This document shows, in pieces, positions 11,982 through 25,039 of a DNA stretch of 64,000 nucleotides. The DNA is from Manis javanica. Lineage: Eukaryota; Chordata; Mammalia; Pholidota; Manidae. The stretch is from contig NC_133170.1 of NCBI RefSeq assembly GCF_040802235.1, positions 2,929,001 to 2,993,000 of the forward strand. The letters are read 5' to 3'. How positions within the stretch are numbered: the first letter of the stretch is position 1; each line of letters opens with the position of its first letter. Below the pieces are notes generated by a model. That model did no database searches and was not told the DNA's origin. It saw nothing but the letters and a program-made list of their open reading frames with translations. The position numbers were made by a program, and so were the translations under genes.

Positions 11982-13298
11982 CCGAGCGGCTCTGGCGTCC
12001 TGTTTAGGCTTAGCCAGCAACCGCCTCGAGTCACCTCTTTTCGCTTCCATAGGAAAGTTGCTAAACTAGTTAAAAGCGCTTTGCCCGTGGGAAGGAGGCC
12101 CCGGCTGCTGCCCAGCACCAGGACCCCCTCGGGACGGCGTGCTTCCTCCGGGCGGACACGGCATCGCGTGCCTGGCGGTCCGTTGCGGTCCTACACGGCT
12201 GCTTTCATCTCCAGATCGCAAGAGACTGTCGTGGGGAGATCGGACGGGGGTTGATCTAAGACAGTGAACTTCAGCCGCCTTTGTAACACGAGAGTGCCAG
12301 CGTCCGTCCACACCAGGCTGGCCCGGGTTCTGGTCGGTCTGTCTGTGCGACATGCACACAGTCACACTGACCCAGCGCATCCCATCGTGTGGGGCCACCT
12401 CGTCCCCTTCCCATCTTCATTAGCCAGGTAAACATTGTATTAGTTCCAGCTACAGACTAAAAAAACTTGCTATTTATAATGTAGTATTTCATAGACTAAG
12501 TGTATTCCTAATTTAACGGTGCAAATATCCATGTACATACTGTACAGCTCAGATTTTAAAGCTGATATTTTTATATCCCTGAATCGCAAGGTGTTATACT
12601 GCAGCGCTAGGTCTGCTGGGGAGCCAGGCACTGCACTGACGGAGGAAATGATCGCTTGTATTTTAGTCAGCGTGTGTAAGTGTAGGTGGTCAAATTTATA
12701 TTGCCTAGTGATGGAAGTTCAAATTTTTTTTTGATTTTTCAATGTTAAAAAGGCTCCCTATGCATGGTGGGGCTATGTAAATACTCTTTAATCTGGCCCC
12801 AATGATCTTATGAGTGCTATTTATGGGTCAAGCAATGTAAACTGTATAAATGTAAAAACAAACCAACAACCCACACATACCCCTGGAATATATGGAAAAA
12901 AAAAGTAGAAGCTGTTCGGGTGAATTTTTTCCCCCTGGCAACCCCCCAACACCCCATTTTCAGCACGGTGCTGACTATCTCACAGGAAGAGTCCAAAACA
13001 AGGATCTGCTTTTTGGGGCAGAGGACTTTGTAGATTTACTATCTGCAGAGGAGGTTCCTTTTCATCCCTTCCTTCCCACTAACTTGTTGGCCTTTAGCAG
13101 CAATTCTGAAAACCGAGCCTTCCGGTTATGTTGTTTTTCTTTTAAATCCTAAAATCAGAGGCAGATCGACACCTCAGATCTGAACTCATGAGCTGATGCT
13201 CCAGTGTGTGCCCCTCTTGCACGACCTTTCAGCCCTAAGGCCCTAGTGGTGTTTGGACCTTTAGGAAGGCATTTAATAAATGCTTACTAAACAGAAAA
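11982..13298 (+). other. PRICKLE1: PRICKLE1 3' UTR (end estimated)
   Basis: Follows the stop codon with no further splice site recognised. The first 400 nt are still GC-rich; from about 12420 it becomes AT-rich, with stretches such as acagactaaaaaaacttgct and a tgtaaatactctttaatctg region typical of vertebrate 3' UTRs. The first canonical AATAAA is at 13275. An old antisense L1 starts at about 13640, which fits a UTR ending before it. Confidence 0.6.
13275..13280 (+). promoter_or_regulatory. PRICKLE1: Candidate polyadenylation signal of PRICKLE1
   Basis: AATAAA about 1.29 kb after the stop, the first canonical hexamer in the UTR. Similar hexamers further right (for example 14897-14902) lie beyond an L1 remnant and are less likely. 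The 'ggcatttaataaatgcttac' context also resembles a MIR 3' end, which lowers confidence. Confidence 0.4.
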
Positions 13299-13639
13299 CC
13301 TTTCTAAACACAAACCTCTGCAGACACCCCCAGATTCCCCCACGCCGGCCTTCTGTCCAGGTGTGATCGGCTCTGCTGCTCCTGCTCTCTGAGCAGATCT
13401 CTCGCTCCTGCCCGCCACTTGCCCCTGAGTAGCTGGGGAGTAGGACTTGAGGTGCAGCGGCACAAAGCTGGCCACGTTCACCAGTGTGGGAAAAGCTAGT
13501 AGGGCCTGGCAAGGAGGGACGTGAACCCACAGGGAAGCAGAGGTCGACGCCCCCACACCACCCCTGGATAGACTGGGTGTCATAAGTCTGGCTAGACAAG
13601 CACCAGAGGTCAGAAAGCTCTTGACTCAGTGACTGTCAC

Positions 13640-14240
13640 TTCCCTCGTCTGCTTCATTTACATACATACCGACAATGAGAAAGAAAGGCATGCATGTGGG
13701 GGAAAAAAGTGCAAACAACAGAAGATAGGGAAGGGTCTCCTTGCCCCTCTTCATGCCCAGTCCCTCAGTTCTCTCTCCAGAAGTAACCACTATTAGCTAT
13801 TTCTGGTGTGTCCTTCCAAGCATGTATACCTTTTAAAATGGTAGCAAACTATACACACTACGCTGAGGCTTAGTTTTTTCCTGTGTATGTGGACATGCCA
13901 TGTCAGATGCAAACCGGTCTTACCTCATTTGTTCAGTGACTGTCTAAGTCACTTTTGGAACTCCCATCATCTCCTTCACCAGTTCCTTAATGATGGACTT
14001 GATGTCCTCTGAGGTGCCTTATCCTGCCCTGGCACACGTGCACGTAAATTCTGAGCAGCATGATTACTGGGACAAAGGTCGTGCGTGTAAATCTTTGATG
14101 GCAGCACCAGTTCTCCTCCAGGAACTCTGCTGGCTGACGGTCACACTGCTTACCCCATCACACTCTCACCTATCAGCCGATTTCCCGACCTTTTCAGAAC
14201 CCGTGCTGCGGACAGTGGGCATCTTCTGGGAAAGGACTGT
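13640..14240 (-). repeat. Old L1 remnant, antisense
   Basis: Contains degenerate antisense L1 3'-region motifs: a 'ccagaagtaaccactattag' segment, then 'attctgagcagcatgattactgggacaaagg' (compare 'ggaattgctgggtcaaagg') and a 'ctcctccaggaactctgctg' block. Strongly diverged, boundaries approximate. Confidence 0.45.
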
Positions 14241-14299
14241 GATAGGCTGCTGATCAAGGACGGAGAACAACCAGCAGGCAGGTGATGCTTCAAGCCTGG

Positions 14300-17200
14300 T
14301 CAATGTCCTCGGTAGCTTTCCCGTCAGTCATTCCCAAATCCCGGAGGTCAGTTCCATCGGCTTCCGGCAACCACCACCTGTTTTCTCATCTCATGTAAGG
14401 GGTTATGTGGATTGCCGAAGGTTCAAGGAGATGCAGAAAATTTTATTCACAATACTAATGTGAATAATCTCCAAAGCTTTTAAATCTTTGCAGTTGCAAA
14501 AACAAATTAGACTATCTACAAGGAGGAAAGGGAAGTGACTACCTTGCACTGCAGTTCTCAAAGGATCAAGCAAGAAAATTAAGCATATAGTCACTAAATG
14601 GTGTTCACAGATTTAGTTAACAAGAGTGTACAGTCTCTGGTCAGTCACTAAACTCTGAAATTTGGTCCCAAGACAAACATCAGATGCTAAAACCCTGCCT
14701 CTAATCTCTACATGTGCGAAGCACAACTTAGGAGGGGCATTTTCCTCACCTCAGATCAAAATGGGGAACATTGTGCTTAAAGCCCACAAAGGGATGCAGA
14801 CAAAATAAATGTCGCAGAAGCCTTGTCAGCCCTCCTCGACTCACCATGCGAACACGCTCACTGTTCCTGACACTTTGCTTTCCGGTTCCTGAGTTAAATA
14901 AAAAGTACCCAAAGTGAAAGGAGATGTCATTTCTGTCTTACCCCTCACCTTCGACCTGGGCTGTGGGCCTTTTTAAAGGGCCAGTGAAAGTACTTGGGGG
15001 CCCGAGACTGTTAAGATTCTCCTTGCACGCCCCTGGGTGGTGGGGCCCTGCCTCCGGAGTCCCTGGGGGGCTTCAGCACAGGCACTGACAGGGTGAGCAC
15101 ACCTGGCTTACCGGGTCTGCTTTCCTAATGGACGCTTGGCCACCGCCATGGAAAAGAACCAGTGTCGCTAGCCCTTCAGATTTTTCAGGAAGAAACTAGG
15201 AACTTGAACTTTGGCAAAATCCTCCAGCTTTTAAATACCAGCAACTATTCAAATGTCTCTGAAATACTTTGAATAAAATGAGCTTGCCACCAGCAAGTCT
15301 CCAAGCACACGGGATACATACTCAGGAGCCGGAAGCTGAGTCCCCTGTCCCTTGGCGGGTCCAGGGGAGGCCCAACTGATCACCGTTTACAGAAACACAT
15401 GTGGCCTCTTCTGTATGCACAAAGAAGAACGACCAGGATAAAGAATTCCACTAAAAGCCTCATCATCAGTTCAATGCTGGTAACACAATTATGATAAAAA
15501 TCCTTTTTAATTAGTCAAATGAGAAAAGCTGCCAATTGCCTGGGTAGATGCTCTGGGTCTTCTTTGAAACTATCAAAAACCAGAGGGCACTCCCCTGTAC
15601 AGTCCTGTGGATTCCTGGGGAGACCGGGCCACGGAGAAATGAGCAGCAGCATCTGAGCTCCGCACCTCTGAGCTCCTGTTTGCCAAGGGGACACAGTCGT
15701 AAACTTCAGCAGCGGAATGGAGTTTATGGGTGGCTGTCACAAACCGGTTTGGGAAGGAAATGAGGAGAAAAGTAAGACATTGAATCTATACAGACTTGGC
15801 CACAGGATTAGAGCCGATTTACTCTCTTTGAACAGACCCGGCGAGGGGGTCAAGTATCCCGATTTTAGGGATTCATTTTAGCCTTAACTCTTCTTTTTGC
15901 AAAGGAAATTTCACATTCCAACTGCTCTGTGCACCCAAGGTATGATGCAACTTTGGAAGTGGATTTTAGCCCATTCCCTGGAAGCACTTGATTCCAAACA
16001 ACAAACAGTACTATTAATAATGTGAAACCAGTTCTTCTCGATGCTGACATTTGCTTTAGTGTCTTTAGATAAATGAATGAAGCACTGACATCAGGAAGGA
16101 TGACGACTCGTCTAACATAAACCCACCCCGGAGCTGACCGTGCAGAGCGGGGCAGAGCACACCGGCCCCGGGGTTCCTCCTCCTCCAGGCAGGTGAGGCG
16201 TCTGGCCTGTGAGTGAGGGTGCCAGGCCGGCTCCGAGGCTCCCCTGCAGCGTGAGTGTTCTGGAGGCCAAGCTGCATTCATCCGGCCGGTCAACAGCAAA
16301 GCCTCCCTGCCCAGCACCAAGTGTCTCCCTTTTCTGGCTCCCAAGGATTCCTGAGAGGACCGTCCCTCCACGAGGGAGCTGGGGACTTTGAGGAGGGCTG
16401 GGTTCCGCTCCCGCACGGGACTGCAGGGGTGCAGGGCTGTCCGCACCATGAGGAGAAGCCTGAGGGCGGTCCCTCCTGCCGGTGCATGCACATCAGGTGG
16501 GCTTGTCTTCCGCAGGGAGTGCACAGAGGGCACGATACTTTCCTCCCTTAGGTTATTTCTCTGGAGTCATCGTGAGGATAGGAATTTTTTTCAGAGAGCT
16601 GGCAACAATTATAGTCTTGAATCTCTGAGCATGTTGTAAGCAAGGCTGAAAAGGTGTTAAACTATGTTTAATTAATCTGGGTTCCTAGAATAGGAGAACT
16701 GAATTACCAGGTTCATTCCACTTAAATGGCCCTTCTCAAATTCCACCACGGGTCCAGCCAACAGCCCAAGAGCTGAGTCCGGGGCTGCACTGTGACTGCA
16801 GGGGAGTAACCCTTCAGGCCACCTGCCCCTTAACTACCCTATGAACCTCAAAGGTGTTTCCTAAAATCACGCCGAAACAGAAGCCATAGGAGATAACAGA
16901 AGTGTTTGAGGGTAAAGAAAAAAAAAAAAACAGGAAAAATCTACTGAACTAGGATTCAAATTTTCTCAAAAGTTTTTTTGTAAGTTATTTTATACATTAC
17001 CCATTATAATTACATTATGCATCACCTACAGCTATTGAGCGCTGGGGTAAGGATCTGAACACAGTTCTAAACAGTGACCAAACGTTTCCCCTTCTTCCAA
17101 GAACGCTGGGTTTACAAATGAAAGTCTTGGGTGAAACTCGGGCTCTGCCACTTCCAGCTTGGCCTTAGCCAAGTTATAACCTCTCCTGCTCTCGGCTGTC

Positions 17201-19590
17201 GAAAAGAACAAAATCCTTGTCGGCTTATGACACGTGAGAGTGAATCAGAAAACACTGGGATGGTGGTTCTAGTCTTGCTGAGATAGTGAAATAACTGAAA
17301 AACAGTGGCACTGAGAATCTCATGAAGCAGTGCACCGACCCTGACATACAGTAAGCTACGCCCAGCGCAGAACGAGATCCCTCTACAGAAGCGGAATGCC
17401 TGGCCTAAGAAAATGGGCAATTCCTGCCACAGCAGGGCTAGTCCTGCACCCCGTGCCATGGACACTAGGCCCAGCTGCCCCAGAGGACCAGGAGGTACTG
17501 AGCGCTCCGTCCTCCCCGGGACCCTGGGTGCAGCAGGCTGCCCTGTGCTGTGAAGAAAACACGATTCTCACCAAGGCTCACCTCGGCATGGAGTAAGCCC
17601 CAGGGTTCCTAGAACGCCACCCACTGTGATGTCGCTGGACTGCGGCCGTGGCACCCCACCGGGCAGGACCCATGGCTGGCCAACGTTCAGTCCTGTCTAG
17701 GGAAGGAGGACGAAAAGCTTGAGCACAGAACTGATGCCTCAGCCTGGTAAGGCTCCCCAACCCCGGCCCCTCCCTCCCGTCTCAGCCACACCCACTGCCC
17801 CACCCACCCGGGGCGACCCTCCTCCCCGTCCCCACCACGCAGGCGCAGGGCGGGGGCAGCCAGTGGGCTGTGCTGGGCCTCCTAGAAGGGGTCACAGACA
17901 CTTGGCCTCTCTCAGCGTTTGGTCCTGAAGGAGGAACTTCCCAGCTCGGAGGACACAGGACGGCACACTGTCTGCTGGTCACTAGGGCCTCTCCCTTCCC
18001 CTGGGCAGCTGGCCAAGCTCACTCTGCAAACGCTTGATGCCCTCAAGCACAGCAGGGGCTCCACCAAGAAGCCTGAGAGTTGGGGGTGCCAGCAGGCACT
18101 CCCCCAAACAGGGCCCTGAGCCAGAAGGGGCCTTCCCCTGAAGGTGCTGACCTGAAGGCCCCGTGGCCAGTCGCCAGGGCAGCGCTGTCCCCTCCCTTCC
18201 GCATCTCATGAATTCCAGCACTGTGACGGCCCTCGAGAAGCCCAGGCAGGGGGCGAATGCCTCGGGCCTCCAACGGTCTGTATGTGTTGTGGCTGTTTTC
18301 AATCTACATGGTCTCAAATGTTTATATTTCAGCAAATCTCTACCCTCTCTCTCTCACACACATGGAAAAAGCTTTATACAATTTTAGTGTAACAGTCCAG
18401 CATTAGAAGACCATTAGTCTGTGGGAGCAGAAATTAAAAAAAATGTGCTACAGAACCAGGCCGTCTCTACCACTATACAAATGTGCATGAGGCTTAACGA
18501 TATTGTCATTAAGTGGCATCCTAAATACAACTTGAAACTATCTCAGTGGCCTGGCAAAGTCTCGTACAGAGCTGATGCCTGTCACCCCAAGGCCAGGTAT
18601 TGCCGTGGCAGCGGGCGGTACAGCCGGCCGAGGGCCAGGGTCAGTGAGGCTAACCCTCAAATAGTATTTGTATTAATTTGAGCAAAAGGCGAGCTGCCAA
18701 CAAAAAAAACAGTGATGCAGCCTAATGTGGCATTGATCCCTCTCCCACGGAGGTTCAGTCCTCTGTGGGGATGCAGGGGCCCGGGCTCCCTCCACCTGGT
18801 GTTCCTGCACCACAGGAAGGCTGCCTGCTGTAGCCACGGACGGGCAGCCATGAAAGAGCATGGCAGAGGCACGTCATCGTCCTAAGGGTCACGGCCTGGA
18901 AGCAGCACCGCTTCCTCTCAAATTCCACAGGAGAGCAATCAGTCCTTTGGTCACCCCTTACGGCGAGGGGGACACAGTACCAAAATCGGGCCATGAGTGG
19001 TTCCGTTCCGACTCCGCTCTGTGGAGGAAGGGGAGGTCAGGCTCTGCTCGCCACCTTACCTACTGTCCCGCTGCCCATTTTCCTTTGTCAGCGGGCTGGG
19101 TGAGATCAGGCCTCCCCAGAGACTGCAGGGAGGAGGCCACAGCCGTACCAGCCTCACCCACAAACCACAGTCTGGTCAGCAGCACGGTGCCCCCAATGCT
19201 CCAGGCGCCAGCTCAGGCAGGGGTGCAGCTGTAACGCCACCTGGGCGGCTGGCTGCCCAGGACACAATGCTGTCACCACGGCAATTCAGGGGTGACCACA
19301 ATGCCATCCCACAGTCATTGCCACAGACGTGTGGGCACCCTCCTGGGAGCCTAGGGTCCCTGCAGGAGACAGAGAAGCAGCTGAAACCACTGAGCCACGC
19401 CCTGGCGGTGGGACAGAGGCCCTCCTTATGGGGAGGCGGCCTCCCCTTCCGCAAGAGGCTCCGGGTCTGTCAGCTGGCCCAGGGCTGGGGAGTGGCTGAG
19501 GGGCTGTGAGAAGCAACATTTTTGGCAAGAATAAATACAAAGGCAATACTTTCAAATCTCTTAAGTAGGAGAGGAAGAACAGAGCTACAA
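14300..19590. other. Intergenic stretch without a supported gene
   Basis: Between the PRICKLE1 and PPHLN1 3' ends. Mostly moderate to high G+C, with scattered CpGs at 16130-16500, 17480-17960 and 19010-19480 and a poly-A run near 16920. Open frames up to 222 codons (15865-16533, - strand) carry no recognisable domain and look like chance in GC-rich DNA. Unannotated non-coding transcripts or downstream extensions of either gene cannot be excluded. Confidence 0.6.
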
Positions 19591-19599
19591 GCACGCAAA

Positions 19600-19815
19600 T
19601 TCTTTCACATTCTGCTCTCAACCTACCTTTTCCTGCCTTTGTTCCCAGTCACCTTCCCCAGCCACCTCAGTCACTCGGGCCTCTACACTTCCTCATGCCG
19701 CTTCCCTCTCCCTGGACTTCTAACACTTCCCGTTCTCTGTCTGAACAAGTCCTATTCCTCCCAAGACCCACAGGTCAAATGTCACTTCTGAAGTGCCAAC
19801 AGGCATGAACACCCG
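19600..19815 (-). repeat. L2-type ancient repeat, antisense
   Basis: Cytosine-rich text with ctccctggacttctaacact and the tail 'caagacccacaggtcaaatgtcacttctgaagtgcc' matches the antisense form of a common ancient mammalian repeat ('gacccagctcaaatgtcacctcctctgtgaagcc'), generally assigned to L2. Confidence 0.5.
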
Positions 19816-22292
19816 TAACACCCCAAACCTGTGCTGGAACTGTGGCCACAGAGACAGCAGGGTTCCTGCCCCCAGAGGCTAAAGACAGAGGGTTTTAATC
19901 CTAAGATTCCTGGAAACTCAACATTTATATTTACACAATCACTGAGCACTACCTTCCCTGGTATCAAGACTCCCTGCATCACCAAAGCTAACTGTTCCCC
20001 AATTCCCCAATTTCCCCCGCCCTGCAAAGCAGATCAACTAAACACTAAGGCGTCATCTTGCAGTGGACAGTAATAAACATCTACATTTGGGCAACACATG
20101 TTTAGCCTGTTAAAGAGAAAAAGAAGACAATCTAATTATTTAAACCTGTTTGCTTTATTCTGCACTTTTAAAATTCACAAAAAAGTTCACAACATCTGTT
20201 CTGCCCCATTGATCATCAAGTCATTTATAAGACAATGAAATTTTTATCACATCAGTTGGACATACTCAAAAACAATAGATTATCTACGAACAGTTTATTT
20301 AATCAAGAACATTTTGCAAAATACACGCTCTGATACACATCTGAATTTATCCTAAATTTAGACTCTAAAAAACTTTAAGAAAAAAAAAAAAATTGAACAG
20401 ATTTAACACAGACAAGCCTATCAGAATAATGCTGATGGCAAGCTATCAGCAACTTTAAATGTTGAATGTAATTTGGGGGAAGGGAAAAAGAAGAAATTAT
20501 CTGTTTAAATGCATCTGTGAGTAAAACTTCTCTCGTTTAATGGATTTCAACAAGTGAATAACAACTCCTTGGTCTGTTCAAGTGTTAGGTTTGAACTTGA
20601 GACACACCGACTAAAGGAAGTGAATCCTGAAATTAGAATGTTTAATGAGGAGAAAAACATGGGGGCAGTGGAGAAACAATATCAGTACTTTCTTAATCTT
20701 TCTAAAGTTGATAACAAATAAAATTGCTGTTCATAATTAGGGAAGAATACCAGAGATGAGACCTGGGCTTAGCTGTAGCTTATGTAAAACATCTAAATGG
20801 CGAAAAAGAGAAAAATTCAAGGTCTCATCTGGGGATTTAAGAAAATAATTCTTGTTTTCAATTAGTTTTTACATTTGTAGAATGGCAAAATACGTATTTT
20901 GAGGTTCCCATTATAGGATCTGCTATAATCGCTTCTACTGCTATTTCCATTTTTAATGTGATTTTTACCTAGTCTGCAGGAGGTAGAGTAGCTCTTCAGG
21001 TATCATCCGTAGAAGATACTAAAAATAATGCCAGAATTCAAGTGAGAAGGGAGTGGAAACGGAATGATTATGACATTGGGTAATAACAAACAAGATTTTG
21101 AAGTTTTCCTAACTAATGCCACAAAATCGCTCACGCTGGCTAAATGCCACTGGCCGTGGAAGTGAGCGGGAAGTGAGCGGCACACCCTGCCCGCCCCAGG
21201 GGGCCTCTGGCTGAGCCGGGGTGCGGGGCCCTTCCTGGGGCTCTTCACAGACGCCGTCTAGGGAGGGAGCTGGCTGCTCACCGCCCACTCTGCCTGGCCT
21301 CCCTCAAGGACACTCTTGAAGGACTCAGCACCCCCGCAAAGGGCAGCAGGACAGAGAAGTGCTGGATGGCAGAGGCTGAGGCAGGCATATCTGCGAATGG
21401 TTTAATCGTGGATATGCCGTCAACCGCCTTCTTTTCTGAGATGGGGGATACGGGCCTATAGAAAAAAACGAAACTACCCGGCTGCCTCACATTCTGCAGT
21501 TTTCTTTTTTCAATTAGAAGTTATTAACAAAATGTCCGCTTTAAAACAGCCTTCCTCTTTCACCTCAAATCCTACTCTTACTCTCACATACATACTGTTT
21601 GAGACTCACAGACCAGGGAGAGCGGTCAGGAGTTTCAGGATTATTTTAATAGAAGACACTGAGTTTCTTTACTTGAAAAACAGGATTTTATTAGGAAGTG
21701 TCTTTTAGAGATTTAAGTGCTCTATTTTATCACAATGATAATTACTCTCGAAGCAAATATTCTTAAGGGTACCAAAGCAGTCCGTTTATTTGGAGAGTGA
21801 ACTTAAACTTTTAAAAGGTACAAAGTGGAAGAGAAGCAACCAGTCAGTAAAACCGTGACTCAGAATTCTGGCAACTTTCACGCGGCGCCTCTGATGGTGA
21901 GAAGAGAAAGACTGTACATGGTAAAGTGGGGGATCTCTGACCTATAAGACACTCGTGCGACCGAACGATCGCGTACAGTGGATGGCTACAGAAGTGAGGG
22001 CGGAAGGCTGTTCTCCAGAACTGCTTTTTCAAAGCTCGAAAAAGTCACTGACCAATCATTTTAGGAGGGAAAAATAAAGATAAGTACGGGTTAGGAGGCT
22101 CTACATGTAGATTAAAAAAGAAATTTCTAATTAAAATCTTTTAGACTATTTTAATGTTTATTTGATATTGGAAATATGGTCAACTATCATAAAGTTTTTC
22201 TCTTTGTCACAAAAACTCCATATATTAAGGATTTTCACAATCCAGGAAGGGAAAAAAATCTAGAAACATTTTTTTGCCTGAGCAAGTAATTT
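19816..22292 (-). other. PPHLN1: PPHLN1 3' flank, including its 3' UTR
   Basis: AT-rich sequence just downstream of the PPHLN1 stop codon. Minus-strand AATAAA signals lie at 22162-22157, 21790-21785 and 20159-20154, so the UTR could be as short as about 150 nt or run past 2 kb. A GC-richer patch at 21160-21260 interrupts it. No other gene or clear repeat was recognised. Confidence 0.5.
22157..22162 (-). promoter_or_regulatory. PPHLN1: Candidate proximal polyadenylation signal of PPHLN1
   Basis: AATAAA on the minus strand about 130 nt after the stop codon. It is the first canonical hexamer in the direction of transcription; further hexamers at 21785-21790 and 20154-20159 could serve longer forms. 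Confidence 0.4.
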
Positions 22293-22487
22293 CTAAAAAG
22301 GCTCTCCAAAATCTGGACTGGAGGTGTCATACTCGGCAATGAAATGTTTGAGTTCTTCAACACACCGCTCACCTATTTCATGTAAATTCTGTCTCAATGC
22401 AAACTGTATAGACTTCTCTAATGAAGGATCTTTCTCAATCAGCATTTTCACAACCATCCCGAAAGTTTCACAGTCTTGTCGGTAAAC
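22293..22487 (-). CDS. PPHLN1: PPHLN1 last coding exon (64 residues and stop)
   Basis: Reads VYRQDCETFGMVVKMLIEKD, then PSLEKSIQFALRQNLHEIGE and ends AEYDTSSPDFGEPF before TAG at 22295-22293. This alpha-helical C-terminal domain forms the periphilin homodimer and binds TASOR in HUSH, according to published structural work I recall. The acceptor is ...cctag (22488 side), and the exon starts in phase 0. Compared with my recollection of human, only one or two residues near the end differ (SSP for STQ), which indicates strong constraint. Confidence 0.96.
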   Translation of the reverse strand, partial: VYRQDCETFGMVVKMLIEKDPSLEKSIQFALRQNLHEIGERCVEELKHFIAEYDTSSPDFGEPF

Positions 22488-23014
22488 CTAGAAAGGTGAA
22501 ATACATTGTGGTTAGCTCAGGGTGGAATCGAGAGCCGAATGCTGAGCTGATTCACTGGTGGAAAGATGATATTAAAGTCTGAGAGAGACACGGTAACACA
22601 ACAGACCCCTCTCAGCCCTGGGTGGTCGTGACTACCCAAGGCCATTCAAACCTCTATCTCCGAGATTTGCTGACAGCTTGAGTGAGTAGAAAGACACTGA
22701 CAGACCGCATCACTGACCGCCGCTGTCAGCTACGGCAGCCCACCAGAAGGACATGAGGCTGCAGAGGAGGTGAGCTGAGGACACAGGCTGGCTAGGTGAG
22801 GCGCACCCGCGGCTTTTATGCATTTACTCACAGGAAGAAAAAGGATTACGAGACTTCAACTTCAGATCATTTGTTTGAATCACCACCACATGACAAACTC
22901 AAAATTGTTTAGCATACAACAAACAACAAGGCCTATTTGAAAAAAACTCTTCAAGTTATAAATATTTAACCATAGTTAAAGTCACTGAGGCAGAGTTACG
23001 ATCAAAACAGTATG

Positions 23015-23115
23015 TTACACACACCCATATGTACATATAAATGCACACATATATCCATACATGCATGTGTCTGCCTCAATGTGTATATTTTACTTCAATA
23101 TGTATATATAATATT
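23015..23115. repeat. Imperfect (CA/TA)n-type simple repeat
   Basis: An interrupted alternation of acacac, atatgtacat and atacatgcat units, ending in tatatataatattta. A decayed microsatellite. Confidence 0.6.
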
Positions 23116-25039
23116 TATTAGTGGCAATTAGATGGTATTGCCTGTCTAAAAACTGCTAGCTGTTTTTCCACACCAAATGTCATTTCCTTAATTTGTAGTC
23201 ACAAAATGTACTTCAGATTTCTAAGCTATTTTTCATGGTCTGTAATTTATCTATTTAAAGAAAAATTATAGTTAAGTCTCCATGGAAATTAAGTGAAATA
23301 CAAATCATCTGATTTAAAAGAAGTTACATTAATTTAAATTTTTCTAAATAAAACAACAATCAACATACATGCTTATTCTCTGAAAAAGGATTTTGTCCAT
23401 CTTGAAAAACTTTAGGAAGAAGTGATTTGAGACACTGCTTGGATTATGACAGTTTTTATTCCTCAGATGATCATTGCTAATTGTTGCGGTAGTTGTTTGC
23501 TGTATTTTTTAAATGTCTTAAACTTAGAAAACAATGTGCCACTCACAATATTCCATAGGATGTCAAGGCAACGGAGCACCTTCCCCCGAGTAACCCACAC
23601 ACAGGATGGAAGCCAGAGCGTCCTCGTGGGGGGTCAGGGCCACAGGGCGCAGAGCCTCAGCGGGGGAAGCCCTCCCCAAACCAGCAGGCCCTCACCGTGA
23701 CAGCACTCACGCCGGCCGCAGGCCTCCACCGACCACTTGGTGGGTGGCCTGAATTTTATAGGCTTTTTTATAACAGATGTGCTAGATGAAGATAATGTTA
23801 CACTGTAAATTAACCTGCAAATTCCTTAATGTAAATTCTGATTTTACCTAAACTGTTGCTCTTCATTTAGCATGTTTACAGAACATAAACATGCTACAGA
23901 TTTACATATCAAAAGTAAAATTACATTAAAATGTGTCAATACATTTATTTAAATTGTAAACTACTGTCACTCAGGAGACAAGACTGTATAAGCACTTAAA
24001 GGTTGTTTTATTTTTTGTTAAGTCCTTTTTAAATTATTCAATGAATCAGAGAAGTTTCTGTACTTTCATTGACACTAACAGCCAGGACATCTCTACCACA
24101 GGGTAAAATTTTTAAAAAGACTGTTTAAAATGCCCTAATTGGGCATCAGACAGGAAATAGTTTTTTGTTAAAGGAAGAACCTCACCCTCCAACATTTTAT
24201 AAATAAAATTCACTACTGTCAGAGGTCCATTTCCGCAATCTGCCCCACAGTGACACGCCCGAACGGGAAGGGTGCGGCTTTGGGTGGGGGGGTCACATTT
24301 GTTTGCTTATGGCCCCTGCGTGGAAACGCTGCACTAATCTGCAGATCTGGTATCTCCAGGCCACACAGAAAGATCTTTTTTGTTGTTGCTTTTCCCCCTG
24401 ATTGGACTCATCAAAATGAGAAACATGTTAAAGTACGGGTGGGGTCCACGTAAACTGCAAGACATGTAGTTAATTTTGCTAGCAAAAGAAAAACACGACC
24501 CAAATGTGGTTTCACACAGTCCTTTGTTAAAGGTAGCCGGTGTTACCAGTCATGTTCTCACAAAGCACTTGTGGGAATAAAGGGATATGATAAAGTTAAA
24601 ACTACCAAAGCTTCTCACTATTAATTATGCTGTCCAGTGGCTGGCAGAAGCCCATGTGGCACAGGAAACTTCCCAATGGCAAGTTTGTTCTATGTGAAAT
24701 TGCTTGTAAGGACGTAAAACTCCCCATCCAAGTCCTCACCTTTGTTCCCACAAAAAGAGAAAACAAAAATTTAGGTAATGTAAATTACTAGAATTTTCAT
24801 TTCAGACAAACCATCTTTAGCACATGCACTCAAGTTCTGTAAAGGCAGTTTGGTAGAATGGTAGAGATTAAAGAGCTCTGCTATCTAACATAACAGCCAC
24901 TAACCACAGGAGGCCTCTTAAATTTAGACATATATGCTTATACTTCTCTTAATATTTGACTTAAATTATATTAATATTAGGAGGTAACTGGTTAACTGCA
25001 AGTCAGACTTGCACACAGGCTTAAAAGGCTGGGGAATCA

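Noticed and set aside
11297..12007. 236-codon open frame in a second + frame
   Set aside because: Overlaps the true PRICKLE1 frame in the CpG island; its Arg/Ala/Pro-rich translation is that of shifted GC-rich codons.
11103..12050. 315-codon open frame on the minus strand
   Set aside because: It is the antisense shadow of the GC-rich PRICKLE1 exon 7; high GC removes stop codons in other frames. No domain is seen.
15865..16533. 222-codon minus-strand open frame in the intergenic stretch
   Set aside because: No recognisable domain, no splice or promoter context, and GC-rich composition makes chance likely.
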